DNA of 64,000 nucleotides from Apostichopus japonicus (taxonomy: Eukaryota > Echinodermata > Holothuroidea > Aspidochirotida > Stichopodidae): positions 5,938,001 through 6,002,000 of the forward strand of contig NC_092576.1 in NCBI RefSeq assembly GCF_037975245.1. The letters run 5' to 3'. A model generated the notes under the pieces. That model saw nothing but the letters and a program-made list of their open reading frames with translations, searched no databases and was not told where the DNA came from. Below, in pieces: positions 1 through 12,069 of the stretch (positions are counted from its first letter, which is position 1; every line of letters begins with the position of its first letter). Position numbers and translations under genes: made by a program.

Positions 1-201
1 ATGCAAGTCATATTAGAAATGACTAAATATGATGAAGGAATGTTATATATGTTGGTACTGTACCTGAACAACTAATTAGCGAATTTGGAAAACTTTGGCA
101 ACGCTAGATGATGGCACTTTTAATCCTCCTCTGTCCTTGCGTCTTAGAATCAGTGAATACCTTTGAACATTCACAGCAGAATAGGGATGGTCTTTTGCAC
201 C

Positions 202-1504
202 CTAAGAAATGGATTTAAATATTGAGTTTGCACAGTCCATGCATTTAATATCTTGTCTCATTCTTCGAGAGACATAACCAGCAATATAGTAGAGGCAGTT
301 TTCTTGAATATCAGTTGGATAGTTCATGAACTGAACACCCAGTAATGTTCTGTTACCTGTTAGTCTTGGTAAAGTGGTGCCATTTCTCACCGGTGGTGCT
401 CGTCTCCTTTTGGTCTCCCGTTGAAAAATGAATTCTTGAAGGCTATCAAACATGAAACTGTTTTCTAGAAGAACTTGTTGAAATCAATGTTTTTATCAAA
501 ACACTTCTCAATGACCAAGAAAATCGTCGTGTTGTTGGATTATTGCTCCATCCACCACGTGCCTAACTTTATTGAAAAAATCTAAGTGCTCTTGTGAAAA
601 CTTGTGCGTTAAGCTATTATGAAGCTGGTTTGTAGACTTGGTTAGCAACGTCTTGCTGAAACTTTGAGTTGACATATTAGTTATGATGAATCCAACCACT
701 GTTGTTTTCTTTCTTGTGGAAGAAAGAGGGCATCCACTAACATATTTGAGACTTTCAAGAACTTTACAGCAGCCACTGAACCACTCAGTCCATTCTGCCA
801 TAGAATGTTTCCTCAAAGGGGCCTTTACACATTTTTCTGATTGTACCCTGGAGTTGAGTTTATCAAATAGTATATCAATTATTCGAATGAATTCAATGGT
901 CCCTTGACTACCATCAAATGTTGCGATCGTCATATCTTCTCGCAGAAAGTCAATTGCATCCGCAACTGAGGAACTCAATGTCTGTGCAAGCTTACATTCA
1001 ATTTGAGTTTTCTACATTACATGTACTTTGCAGTAATTTTGTTTGCTAAGAAAATTGTGTCCTTTTCCTCTATCTGAACTAATTCTTCAATGAATTGCCA
1101 CACAACTTTCTTATTTTCCCCTTGCTCATTTGTAAACTGAATGATTTTCATACCTGCAAATGAATTTCTCATCAATTTAAGCATGTGAAATGCATTAACA
1201 TTATGTACACATTTTCATTTGGGAGGGTAGGATGAGGAAAGATTGACTGCCAATCAGGGAATGAAAGGTTAGCTCCAAGAATCTTTGCTGTGGATTGATT
1301 GGTGTAGCAGCCTTCAAATGTGAGACACTGGACGCTCCTTTTATGTTCAGTTAGAATTCCAATACATTGGTTAATCAACTCGGCTTGAGCTTGAGCTGAG
1401 AGTTTGTTAATAATGAAGTAACCCACAACATGCTTCCAGCTAGGGCAAGTCCCTACAAACTTAAACACAAGACATTCTGTAGCAAGTTTCTCATGCCTCT
1501 GCAA
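202..1504 (-). pseudogene. P-element/THAP9-like transposase relic
   Basis: Reading right to left, three open pieces in different frames give a nearly continuous P-element-type transposase. The piece at 1504-1172 carries the RNase H-like core (GYFIINKLSAQAQAELI, then TFEGCYTNQSTAKILG). A linker at 1140-1021 reads as QFTNEQGENKKVVWQFIEEL. The piece at 978-508 holds SSSVADAIDFLRED, FIRIIDILFDKLNSR, VVGFIITNMS and KFSQEHLDFF, which are family signatures. The piece at 453-202 ends with YIAGYVSRRM plus a Cys pair. These motifs are typical of P/THAP9 transposases, which cut and paste DNA in the nucleus. The N-terminal THAP zinc finger is not seen, and frameshifts and stops separate the pieces, so it is not a functional gene. 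No terminal repeats were found. It is unrelated to the receptor gene that starts 1.4 kb to its right. Confidence 0.82.
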
Positions 1505-2389
1505 TTATGCCTCCATAATAAAATAAAATAATAAAATAAAAAACAACCTTCATATTGAGGGTGCAAAAAGTTTGATGAATGTCTACAGTCGGTCACAGCC
1601 ATCAAAGGATGATATGTTAGCAGGAGTAGTAGCTTGAGTGTGTCGTTTGCAAATAGACAATAGAGTTCAGAACATATTTGGCTAGGCTGAGTAGGATTTG
1701 GCCTACCTCAAAACACAGCTTACTGCTTATGGCCTATTGTCACATTGTAGCGTTGGGAACATGTTACAAATGGAAGAGGTCTTTTAATATTGGGAACAAT
1801 TCTAGATACATTAATAGACTAAAAAGTTCTAGGCTGAAATTATGACCTAGGTTTCCTAATTTAGACCAAAGGCAAAGCTACGTACAAAGGCTTAAGTTAG
1901 GCTAAGCTTATTTTCCTATTACTGAATTGTTAGTGATAAGCTCAATACATCTAAACCGTCATCCAATGTTATTCTGGGATGTGGATCTATCGTTAAGGAT
2001 ACAGTTTTAAGTAAAATGAGGTGGTGAGAAGTTTTGTTATTAGGCTTTAGTCATATCGCACTGAAAGGGCAGCCGTAACCGGTTTAGGGGACTAGGCTAA
2101 CTATACTACACAGTAGCTGTTATTGTATTCATTTAATTGCTTCATATATCGCTTCGTAAGAATTACCAGTGAAACTGCAGTTCACTGGCATACTTTTGAC
2201 GATTTTGGCACCTAAATGCGGCCCACGATATCACAATTTTGAGTGATTAATGTCAACTTCATCACTTCAGTTACGTCAAAGACGTAGTGTTTGGATTACG
2301 CGCCCGTACTTTCTTGACGTAAAGCAAAGCTCCACCAGTTGGATAAGTGGCTTCAGTCCATGTCGCATAGCGTCATTCGTCCCACTTCT
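1505..2389. other. Non-coding stretch, nothing recognised
   Basis: AT-rich sequence with stops in all frames and no convincing domain or repeat structure. It separates the transposase relic from the duplicated block that begins near 2.39 kb. Confidence 0.5.
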
Positions 2390-2953
2390 ATTTCTACGAT
2401 ATGCAATATGCCATGTGCATATCTTAATGTGAAGGGTTGCCCTCTAAAATATATGCTGACGAACGTTACACTATACATGTAAACCAGAGTAGCATATCTT
2501 TCTACAGCATACAAGTAAAGTATTATAAAGTATTTTAAAGCATTGCCTTTAGACCTAACTTATGGACTATAAGGTTACACTCCCCTACCCCAAAAGTCGA
2601 AGGATCCCCAACCCCACCATCACCTCTGAGTCTTCTGCGTGTCCCTGTTCTACCCATATGCATGTCCTTCAGTATATCCTTTTAAGGTTTATGTCCATAT
2701 GTAGCGTCACATTGCAAGTATAACATAAATGGTTTTTGTTTATCATTAATTTTTAGTCATAAATCAGACAGTAATCTAACCCGTATGTCATAGATTAGAA
2801 ACCGTTCCTATATTTATTCCACAGCAATCCGTGCCTACAGGTCTATGGAGAGAACCATTCTGAATACCAGGCCTGATTTCCATTCTTTCGTGATGTCCCA
2901 CGATCAATTTATGTCAGGAGTTCAATTAAGTGTCAGTTTTCTTCCATTTTCAG
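2390..2953 (+). other. Upstream flank of gene A, start of duplicated block
   Basis: About 2390-2520 aligns by eye with about 44010-44150 upstream of gene B (shared words such as GACGAACGTTACACTAT and GAGTAGCATATC). The paralogous duplication therefore extends at least about 500 bp 5' of the start codon. The bases just before the ATG (TTTTCAG in gene A, TTTCTCAG in gene B) look like a splice acceptor, so a non-coding 5' exon upstream is likely but not identified. Confidence 0.5.
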
Positions 2954-3008
2954 ATGTCTACCACAAACCTTTTTGTGATCTCTGCTATCCTTTGGTGCAT
3001 ATTAAGTG
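2954..3008 (+). CDS. Gene A exon 1: signal peptide
   Basis: Encodes MSTTNLFVISAILWCILS plus the first base of a Gly codon, a short hydrophobic leader that directs the protein to the secretory pathway. The donor is G|GTAAG, phase 1. Gene B has the same leader with one change (Ile-Pro for Ile-Ser). The start was chosen because this is the only Met before the hydrophobic stretch in both paralogues. Confidence 0.75.
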
Positions 3009-3504
3009 GTAAGATTCAGTACCGAATTTATCTTGGAGAGTGGGGGTGGGACTGCGTTGGTTTATAGAGTAAGTGAGAGGGAAGGGTTACATGTAGATAC
3101 AAGAAGTGAAATGAAAGACGTGTACTTCGGTATTAGGACTTGCTATGTCTGGATTAGTACTTACTCGATCACATCACATGAATACGCAATATTGGAAGGG
3201 ACGATTGGAAAGGTATGGGGGGTGGTGACATTCGCAAATGTGGTGAAAGGCTCTTGAATACTGATGGGAATGCAATATGAAGAATGCTACTCTGGATGAG
3301 CAGTGTGGTTGGGTTAGGGTGTCAATTGAATGGTACTTGTAAACAGTAGTTGAATGCAAGTCAAATTTAATTATGATTTCATATGGTGGTTCTATGTTAC
3401 TTTGACATGTACCAATTTATACATTTTGAACTCGGTGGATATGGATATACTACAACTTTCATTTGATATGAAACAAGGTTAACGTCTTTTTTCTTCATTT
3501 ACAG

Positions 3505-3834
3505 GCACGGTTTTTTCATCAGATGAGTGCCAGTCTCCGCAATATCTGCAATTAGGAAAGAAAGGTACGATATCCTGTTACTATCCTGGTGATTTATATG
3601 GAGTAGGTTGGTTTAATTCAACCAGTGTGACTAGCGACGATCGACCATTTATATCCCTCACAGAAGGTAGAATATCTGGGCCCGGATATGAGTCCAGAGA
3701 ATACCTAGTTCACCCCAATGGATCTCTTACAATCACCAAAGTTTCCATCAAACATAATCATGTTTTCAGAGTAACGACGTTGGCCACTATAGATGAAGAT
3801 CCTATCTTTGAAGATGTTCGTGTAGTTGTCTATG
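3505..3834 (+). CDS. Gene A exon 2: V-like Ig domain
   Basis: A 330-nt exon, phase 1 at both ends (ACAG|GC to TATG|GTAAGT), encoding one extracellular V-like domain. Visible landmarks are a Cys close to the N-terminus (SSDECQS), the B-strand Cys (GTISCYYP), the C-strand Trp (GWFNSTS), a sequon (NST) and the E-strand motif DGSLTITKV. The usual F-strand Cys (YxC) is absent; the position reads VFRVTTLA. The same missing Cys is seen in all four gene B copies. The exon is open throughout. Confidence 0.8.
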
Positions 3835-5504
3835 GTAAGTCGATTTCTTTGATAACGACATTCATAGTTCATTTGCATAAGTTTATTGTGGTGGTTGTAT
3901 TTACAAATATCACAACGGAGAAGACAATACATTATCTTTAGGCTTTCATAAAGAAGAAATCTTGCAAATACAGATATATTCAGTTTATCCTCCATATAAC
4001 ATTTTACAATAATAAAAAGAACGTCTTAATTCCTCATACTTTATATGAGCCTTTCTCGGAGTCTAGCTTTCTACTTTTTAACATAAACCTTATACTTTGC
4101 TTATATAGCCATTGACAGGTGGTCGCTCTTCAGTGATTTTCTTACAAAGAAAAAATTGTTTCCTGTTTAAAATAAGGAAGTTATAAATAAGGATATTGCC
4201 GCATAAGACAATAACCTAATAACCAAGATGTTGTTAAATGTTGAAAGAAATCTGGCAAAAGTAGTAGTTTTGACACCTTACAAGAAATTAGAAGTGATTC
4301 TCAATCCGTCAAAGCATGTTTTTATGTCTCCTCAAATCTTCCACAGAAAGAATAGAAAGCAGTATCCTTTTATTGAGACGATAAAACAAATTTGCTACTA
4401 ACGTGTCGAAAATTCATTTATCTAAAACAGTTGATTGAAGTAGCATGGCGTGTAACCACGATTAAGCAGTGATCTATAAATGTTTCTTGAGCAGGAGGAG
4501 TCATAATTCAGTAGTTCAGTATTTTCCCATTTAAAAGAATTGTTTAATTTTTCAGCAATGAACGCATCGGAAATAAGTTTGAATTTCCAAAGACCCTGAC
4601 CAATACTCCGAAATTTTACTGAACATTTCTCTTGCTCCTGCAAATTATTCATTGTCAGGTCATCCTCCATTAAGAGAACAGACGAGATAATGACTGATTT
4701 TATGCCTACTGTTAGGAGATGATTTCTTCTCTGAAATCGTTCGTGCTTGTTGAGAAGAAAAGCATGATGTAAACTATATGACTTTAGTTTGCCCAATTAT
4801 TCCTCGATGATCTTCAAATTCTCTTTTCATATTACATTATCCCATGGTTCATACGTTGTTTCTCTTTTAACGTGAACTTTAACAAGCTGTCATTCATCAA
4901 TCCATTCATCCATACATTTGATCATCTACTCACTCAGTCATATTCATACGTTATCCATGTTGTTTAATGTTATCATACAAACGCTGAAACAGTTCAAACA
5001 AGTGAGAAACTGTCGGTGTACAACCATGCACATGATAAAGTAGTCTCACGTGAAAAGTAGCCTACTAATAGAGTTACAATGGTTCAACAGTGTAAAAAGT
5101 TACATTATTGAAATAGCACTTGTGCTGAAGCCAGCTGCATTGTGAGTATATATATCTAACGGTCGAGCCACACTGCAGCTAATTAATACCCTAAAATGAA
5201 GCAATTAATATGTTTGAATATCAAGCGGTGTCTGCGTGACGACTGGATGTCATTTGGTAATTACAGTTTTCAATATATATGCCTCAGTAAATAATCTAAA
5301 TAGAATTTATTTGTAAGGGGCAAGCTACAGTGTCAATTTCCTATTGAAATATAAATTATTCGCAAAGTATGATCTCCAAGATGAACAATAAATTAGCAGC
5401 TTAGTGTGAACTGCATTGAGTAGAAAAGATCTTTAACAAAGAAGACCGACTTCCTTGAGACCTTTAGTTGTTTGTGAACCCAACTAAATTTATAAAAATT
5501 ATCA

Positions 5505-5529
5505 ATATATATATATATATATATATATA
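5505..5529. repeat. Short (AT)n microsatellite
   Basis: A run of about 12 AT units just upstream of the two-Ig exon of gene A. Gene B has no matching AT run at this position. Confidence 0.85.
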
Positions 5530-5590
5530 GGCCTAATGTTTTCTGGTTGGACAATATTACTTAATATGTCTTTCTTTCCACAATTTGCAG

Positions 5591-6225
5591 ACAAACCACA
5601 GGAACCGTACCCAACCATTGATGCTACTGGATGTGACCAGAAATCATTATGCTTTTCAGAATTAAACGCTGCTTCCAGTTTAAGTTGTAATGTTTTACGA
5701 GTAGGTGAAGTATTAGATGATTTGTCATGGAAGTTGAGAACTAGCAGTGGCGATGAACAGATCTCTTCTCAGTCGAAATCTGTAACAACCAGTGTCAATG
5801 AATTACAATCTTACCATACTGTTGTAGATATTTCGTTACAAACCTCTCTCTCATTACGTGTATTCGTCTGCGCAGCGAGAAGCGATGTGTCTGAGGTAGG
5901 TTACACGGAATCTACGATACTGGTTGAAAGCGGGACACTGGAAGCATCTAGCGAACCTCTGATTGTAACTCGTAATGAAAGAGTGGTTATGAACTGCGGG
6001 GAAGATGTGTCATTCTTTGTATGGAAAAAAGTGGGTCAAACGGAAGACATTATTGCATTTGGAACTAAAAGTATGAGTGAAGTTATGATCTCTGATGGAT
6101 TCACATTGCAAAATAGCTCTCTGGTCATAACGCGGTTGGAAATCCTACCTTGGGCACGTACACGTGTGTTTATAGCACTGACGGTGTAACAACGAAATTT
6201 ACATCAACTGATGTAACTTTTCAGG
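5591..6225 (+). pseudogene. Gene A exon 3: two Ig domains, 1-nt frameshift
   Basis: One exon encodes two extracellular Ig domains. Domain 1 has SSLSCNVL, DDLSWKLR and RVFVCAARS. Domain 2 has VVMNCGEDV, FFVWKKVG and, after the frame change, GTYTCVYS; all canonical Cys and Trp positions are present. Comparison with gene B shows ATAACGCGG against ATAAACACGG near 6127-6135, a net loss of one base. Length is 635 nt against 636. The frame from the exon start runs into a stop at 6187-6189, while the correct end (TFQG then donor) lies in the next frame. Confidence 0.82.
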
Positions 6226-6607
6226 GTAAGAACTACATTAAAATGCAAGAACTTCCCCATAACTATTTTATGTGCAGGTTAAATTTTATGTGGTATGCCA
6301 GTAAACGTAGTAAACCTAAACTGATCGAATGCACTTGTTGTTTTGATTTGGAATTGAAGGAGAAGCGTTGCAAATAAAGGGACAGAGTTTAATAAAATCA
6401 ACGTGTAAGTAATGTACTTTTACTTTGTATGCGGTGTATAGTTCTTGATACCGATTTGACATACCGTTGTATATCATTCACATGCATGTTTGACACTATT
6501 ATGAACCAATTTAAGATAGCTGTGTTGATTTGTTATATGGAGATGATGTCAACTTGTATCTGGAGTTGTTGATGTTCATATTTTGACTATTTCTCTTGGC
6601 ATTTCAG

Positions 6608-6703
6608 AGGAGGAACGACAAACTGGTTGGATTGTTGTTGTTGTGATATTTGTGTTCTTAGTGGTATTGATTATCATCGGAGTCGTCCTCTACCGATGTA
6701 AAG
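6608..6703 (+). CDS. Gene A exon 4: transmembrane helix
   Basis: A 96-nt, phase 1-1 exon encoding an acidic/polar stub (EEERQTGW), about 20 hydrophobic residues rich in Val and Ile, and a stop-transfer YRCK. This anchors the receptor in the membrane with the following exons in the cytoplasm. Acceptor TTTCAG|AG, donor AAAG|GTAATT. Confidence 0.78.
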
Positions 6704-8132
6704 GTAATTGACTGATTAATCCGTAAATATAAATATTACTCTAAAGTATCTAATAGACTTCTGTTTAATTGATTTGGTTCAGGTTTCTTTTTGGAATAAG
6801 ACTGTTGTCGAGGCTAACTTAGAAAACTCTAGACGGTGAAATCAGTATTCCCGATCAGGTATCTCTGTTTACTTTATTTATACTGAAAATACTTCGAAGC
6901 CATTGCAATCTGTGACACCTGGATATCTGGTTCAGCCTTTCCTTGCCCCACTAACAGCTATTCCATGTTCCCATTATTGATATGACGTTGTGTTAACTCC
7001 GCCTTTTAGCCTGAGGGGTGGGATCGGGGTCTTCCATTCCAATAATAGGGCATCCCATGCAGATTACATCCCCGGTCACTTTTGGTTGAGCCTCACCCAG
7101 ATGCTCTTTACGACTTCTCAACCCTTCTTGGTATAGAATTCTTGAAATGCTTTCCTGTGATTCCTGTGCCACCATGTGTGTGTGGAATCCTAGCCACAAA
7201 CCTGGTTAGCCCCTTACTATCTAGTGCATTTTTTTGTCGTGTTTCAATTAACTGTATCTGTAACGCAGCACTACACTTCATTGTTTCACTACAAATTAGA
7301 GCAGTTTTTGGAGCAGCCTTGGCGACAATTACCACAATCAGACTGAAACCACGTAAATGTAATGATGTAAGCCAAACGGACCCAGAATACGTTTAGAGGT
7401 CTTGGTGAAAGCAAACTGTTACAAGAACTACAGATTTCAAATCAAAATGTGGATACTCTAACCTTTTTATGCTGATTAAAATGTTTGTCACTCTCCACAC
7501 TTAATAACAATATATGGCAATATATCAGTTTAAGCAATATACTGATGTAAATTACCAGGGCACTATTCTTGTTACAATCAAGTGACTTGCCTTTCCGCAA
7601 GTATTCTGTGAGAAAGTAAGGATATGCTAAGAAACTGAATCATTAGATGAATGTAACTTGATTATAATATCCAGCAGAAATGTCAGCATAACTTATTCGT
7701 TGAAACAATGTACGTAAATGGATTAAATAGTTAAAAGTGTTATTTGAACGTTAACATACATGGTCATCCTGACATAAAATAGGTAATTAAAGATCAGATC
7801 CGTTTACTTCTAAAAGTATGTAAAGTCCCACTGATTGAGAAAAAGTCACGCTTTGGCTGTATTCTTATTATCAGCACTATGACAATGAGATGATCACTTT
7901 GTATATTTATGCATCATAAGCTTCACATAAATAGTGATGCAGGTCATTTCTTTAGATCAGAATTCAAGTTGTCCATGCAGTTCCCATGAAAACGTGTGAC
8001 TCATATTTCACAGATCTCAGGCGTCAAGTTATGTATATAACTATACATTATCTTACCTAACGTATTCAGAAGGTCCGTTGAAGCTTGTGTCTTTAATTAT
8101 TAATACTTTTATTTTCGCTGTTAGAACTACAG

Positions 8133-8300
8133 CTTACAATACTCAGATGAGAAATACAGTTTATATCTTATCCACAACAGAGAATAATTCCAAAGATCGA
8201 CAGAGTACAACAGCAGCAACACAACGACAACAGCAGCAACAGCGACAACAACAGCAACTACTCGTACCTACGACAAAGGTGACAGAAGAAGAATTAAAAG
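8133..8300 (+). CDS. Gene A exon 5: Gln-rich juxtamembrane region
   Basis: Acceptor AACTACAG|CT keeps the phase 1 frame, whereas the AG eight bases upstream would lead to an early stop. Encodes a stretch starting AYNTQMRNTVYILS, then a Gln-rich run from CAR codons, then KVTEEELK before the GTATCG donor. Gene B has the same ends but lacks the Gln expansion (132 nt against 168). Confidence 0.65.
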
Positions 8301-8518
8301 GTATCGAAGCTATCTATATTAAATTCATTAATTAATGGATATTTACAGCTGCTTTCAATTACTGTGTACTTCATTTTGATGCAAGAAGCGATTAGTTCTC
8401 AGTTTGTATTATCAAGTTTGCACTTGCCTATAAATTTAAGTTATAGTGACCCATAACGAAATAGAATACAACTGTTAAGCTGCTACTAATGAATCGACCT
8501 TGTTCTTTCATTTTAAAG

Positions 8519-8610
8519 CCTTCTGTAAGAAAGTTATAATTTCGAAAGACCAAACTCGAGATACGCACGATGGGATAGTAAAGAGGTTGAAGGAAGCATC
8601 TGAAAGACAG
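8519..8610 (+). CDS. Gene A exon 6: short basic cytoplasmic exon
   Basis: A 92-nt exon moving phase 1 to 0, encoding FCKKVIISKDQ ... DGIVKRLKEASERQ. The same length and phase are kept in gene B (57323-57414). No known domain is recognised; charge and helix propensity fit a linker. Confidence 0.62.
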
Positions 8611-9748
8611 GTGAAAAACTTTTTACAAGAATTACTAATATTACTTTACTTTCGATTCAGTGTGTATAAGAAATACATAAGTGATGTACCTAAGTTTGAT
8701 GTTATTTTGTCAAACCATAACAGGTGGTGGAAGGATCTGAAAATATTATACATTGAGAATATAGGTGACCGATCCGTATATATTTATCTTTGTTATATCA
8801 TTCTATTTTGTTTAAACTTTCAAAATAGAACATTCGCCACAATATCCACTGGGTTCATATATGCATTTAACAAGTGCTTGCCCAATATGTTAACCGTTCA
8901 TTCATGTCTTATTTAATGATGTTTCGATACATTGATCAATATTTCAAACAGCGACTTCTAAAAACTTGTTTCTGTTGAAGCAAATGATATTTGAAATGTT
9001 AAACAAAATTGCCTGCATCTAGTGTCCACTTCATTTTAGAAATGTTCAAACTCTACAGACGAAAACTGCAAAGAAGATTTATACTTTTGTAATAGATACA
9101 ATTTAACTGATTAATAATTAGGTAAAATAATGGACTTCGTAATCACACACGTGATGTTGAATAATTATAATGAAATATGTAATTTTTTTGCGTATTTGTG
9201 AAGAATAATTTGTAAACTTTTAATGCTTCAAGTAACGGCGATTAAGATATTAATATTACATAAATATGTTTACATTTACTATGTATTAAATGAAAGAAAA
9301 CGTTTTTTGTTGATGCAGAGAACCATTTTCCTTTGGCGCTGTCCATCTCCATTGCCAATTAGCAGTTTGCTTTCCACATCATGTTAAGGACTTACCTATC
9401 TCAACTTAAAACTACAGTCATTACTTAATTACAAAGAATCATGGAGCAACAAAAAAAAAGTATCGTCATATCAATATTATAAATATAAATTAACTAAGCT
9501 AATTTGTGACAACTGTCATGTTTCAATTTTCCATTTTCAATTTTCGATTTTGTTATGATTTATTTTACACGATATGTCAGACACACCTAATATTGATATA
9601 TCAATTGTAAACTTTATTCCTGTTAGCCAATCTTTGAAAAACATTGTGATCAATCACAGTTAGTCGATGATCTAGATGATGTTGATAATGTTTTGAGGTT
9701 CCTCATCATGTTTGCTTCAACTTATTATGTAGTTTACTTCTTGAATAG

Positions 9749-9960
9749 GTTGGCATTCAAAGGATTATACTGCGAGACAGCTTCACGTCAGTTGAAGATA
9801 ACGGTGGAGCTATTAATCTAAGCTCTGGAGCAGTTTTACCTCCGCTTAACACTTTGAAAAGATTGAGCTTTGAAAACGAAAAATGGCAACAATGGGACTT
9901 AATCAAATTGATAAGTATCCTGCAATATGCTTGTCACAGAAGTCCACCGACCGAAATCGA
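9749..9960 (+). CDS. Gene A exon 7: LRR-like cytoplasmic segment
   Basis: A 212-nt exon, phase 0 to 2, encoding INLSSGAVLPPLNTLKRLSF, then DLIKLISILQYACH. The Leu spacing (LxxLxxLxF/I ... LxxxLxxAC) resembles ribonuclease-inhibitor-type leucine-rich repeats as in NLR proteins. The assignment rests on spacing only. Exon length is identical in gene B. Confidence 0.62.
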
Positions 9961-10348
9961 GTAAGCGTTGTTATATTGTACAGTCGACTATTATTCATAT
10001 TGTCTGAGAAAGAATTACAGTTATTCAATTTACCTATTTGTTGGAATAATTACTGTTAGAGTATAACTATATGTGAAGACGTTTTAGCAACATGTCGAAC
10101 CATCTCGTGCTTACTGACACATAATATCACGTACAGAATATACCTCTGTTAGATAATTTATTGATTTATCTACCAAAGAAATTCGGTGGTTTGCTCCTTC
10201 GTTTGCGCAGGCATCAGATGTGAATGAAAAAAAAAAAAGATAAACAAACTTGCACCCGCATTTGGGGACTTCATAATAACGGTAATTAACACCTTTTAGT
10301 GTATATGATGATAACAAACTGACGAATTACTACAATTTCTTCTCATAG

Positions 10349-10416
10349 GATTGAAAGGATTCTGCTGCCGTTTGAATTTGAGAACAAGTTGAGCACGTTG
10401 CAGCAGAAGCCATTTG
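10349..10416 (+). CDS. Gene A exon 8: LRR-like continuation
   Basis: A 68-nt exon, phase 2 to 1, encoding IERILLPFEFENKLSTLQQK. Same size in gene B. Its IxxILLPF start continues the repeat pattern of the preceding exon. Confidence 0.62.
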
Positions 10417-11632
10417 GTAATAATGCAGTTTAATAAATGAATTTTTACAAATAAATTAATCTTTACAAGTAACTCTTTATGACGTGTAATGATTTAATGC
10501 AAATGAATGCTTCTACTCGATTACGAACCATGACTTATGCGATTATGATTATCCGTTGTACAACTGGTTCGAAATAATAGTGAAACACGACACAAAATGG
10601 AAATTTGTTCATGACTGTATCTAAACACTAAAGCTACTAATTTAACGACTGGACTCGTTATGCGTAATGTCAGTAACAGAGCGAATTTCTTACCGAAGCC
10701 AAATAGATTAATGCGATGGTAATTGCGCGTGAAGTTAGGTATATTTGTAGGATGCGGCCCATGCGGGTATGTGTGTGACGCTTTGGCTAAACACTTCAAT
10801 TCTAAAAGAACATCATGGTTTAATGTCATACAATTGTTGGTTATCATCAGTTGAAAAGAGTCTATTATATTTCAATTTACCTCTGGACTGTACACAGTAC
10901 AAGTCCAGTGTTTAATCCATAAGAGGTTTAGATCAATTAAATTGTTTCCATTTTAGTTCAATCGATATTTTCGTCGTATACTTTTTCAGCATCTAGTTAT
11001 GGTGTGAAAGTTATGTTTATTTCATTTTCCAGTAGTACTTTATATATAGGGTTGGATTTTCATATAATCCTGGGTGCATTAAACACTGTTTCCGGAGGTA
11101 GCAAGTTTTCACCGTTGCATCCATGATGGGACATGCTTACATGTGCGATATCTCGTCAGGGGCAATATGAATGGTCAACATATCCGAAGATATTTGGTTG
11201 TGCTTTTAGAAGGTGGGAAAACCTAGTTAAAAAATATTGATAATAACAACTCGGATGGATATCAGATCATTAACAGATTTTCAAAAACTGCGTTCTCCAA
11301 AGAGCAATGCATTTTCCATTGGCCTTTTTCTTCCTATTGTTAACATTAGGCAGTACACCGAGAGTTGACGACATACACAGTTCCATGTGAAAGGGTGTTT
11401 TTAGCAAATATGAGTTGTGAACAGGACACCAGTATAACGGGTACAAATACAGATGGCACAATTCATATGTAGAGTCGGGAATTACTAGGTTTATCTATTA
11501 CAGTCTTCAAAAGTTAAATAAATGTTATATGTCCGGATGTAGCTGACAAACCGGGATTGTACTAAATTGTTTACACGTTCAAGTTTCCATAGATACCAGA
11601 CTAAAGACAACTCTTTTTACGGTCTCTTTCAG

Positions 11633-11700
11633 TCCAGTGGGTAACTGGTGATGCATCTGCAGGAGTACTGCATTTGAATTACGATACTAATCAGTGGCAG
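11633..11700 (+). CDS. Gene A exon 9: cytoplasmic
   Basis: Acceptor CTTTCAG, donor CAG|GTATGT, phase 1 to 0, 68 nt (gene B copy 65 nt). Encodes VQWVTGDASAGVLHLNYDTN and a WQ end, similar to VEWQTGVISAVL ... ERWE in gene B. Confidence 0.55.
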
Positions 11701-11882
11701 GTATGTCCTGGTAACATGTGTTATATGAACATTTCATTTAAATTAGACTTATTTTTAAATATAATTTTTACATAGTACCAGAACTAACATAGTCAAAGTC
11801 ATGTTCTTGCTAAGGTCTTCTTGCATACACATCAAGGGAAGAAATGTTTACTAATCACTTTGTTATTTGTTTATTCACACAG

Positions 11883-11927
11883 AGTATTTGTCACGGCCCT
11901 CTGAACGAGTCTGTATATAACATGCTT
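11883..11927 (+). CDS. Gene A exon 10: 45-nt cytoplasmic exon
   Basis: Phase 0-0, encodes SICHGPLNESVYNML before GTAAGT. The gene B counterpart (STGSRPLKYDEYEKI) has equal length but is diverged, which fits relaxed constraint in one copy. Confidence 0.5.
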
Positions 11928-12036
11928 GTAAGTAAACATAACTTAGTAAAATATACTTCAATACAGTGCAAACAAGAATGTGAACAGTAGAAGCCAACAA
12001 CACTTGGTTCCGTTCAACGACTCTCATATTTTTCAG

Positions 12037-12069
12037 GAGTGGCGCAATTACGTTTTACTTCTGGGGAGG
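12037..12069 (+). pseudogene. Gene A exon 11 with lost donor
   Basis: Encodes EWRNYVLLLGR, matching DWSNLVLPLGK in gene B. At the donor, gene B reads AAAG|GTGAGG while gene A reads GAGG|GGGAGG, so the GT is gone. Splicing here would fail or use another site. Confidence 0.5.

Noticed and set aside
8133-8300. ITIM in the A/B receptor tail (NTVYILS)
   Set aside because: Position +3 is Ser and -2 is Thr, so it does not fit the ITIM consensus.
10987-11100. Possible extra exon after TTTTTCAG in gene A and its equivalent at 59397 in gene B
   Set aside because: The two copies do not encode similar peptides, and the flanking exons already join in phase.
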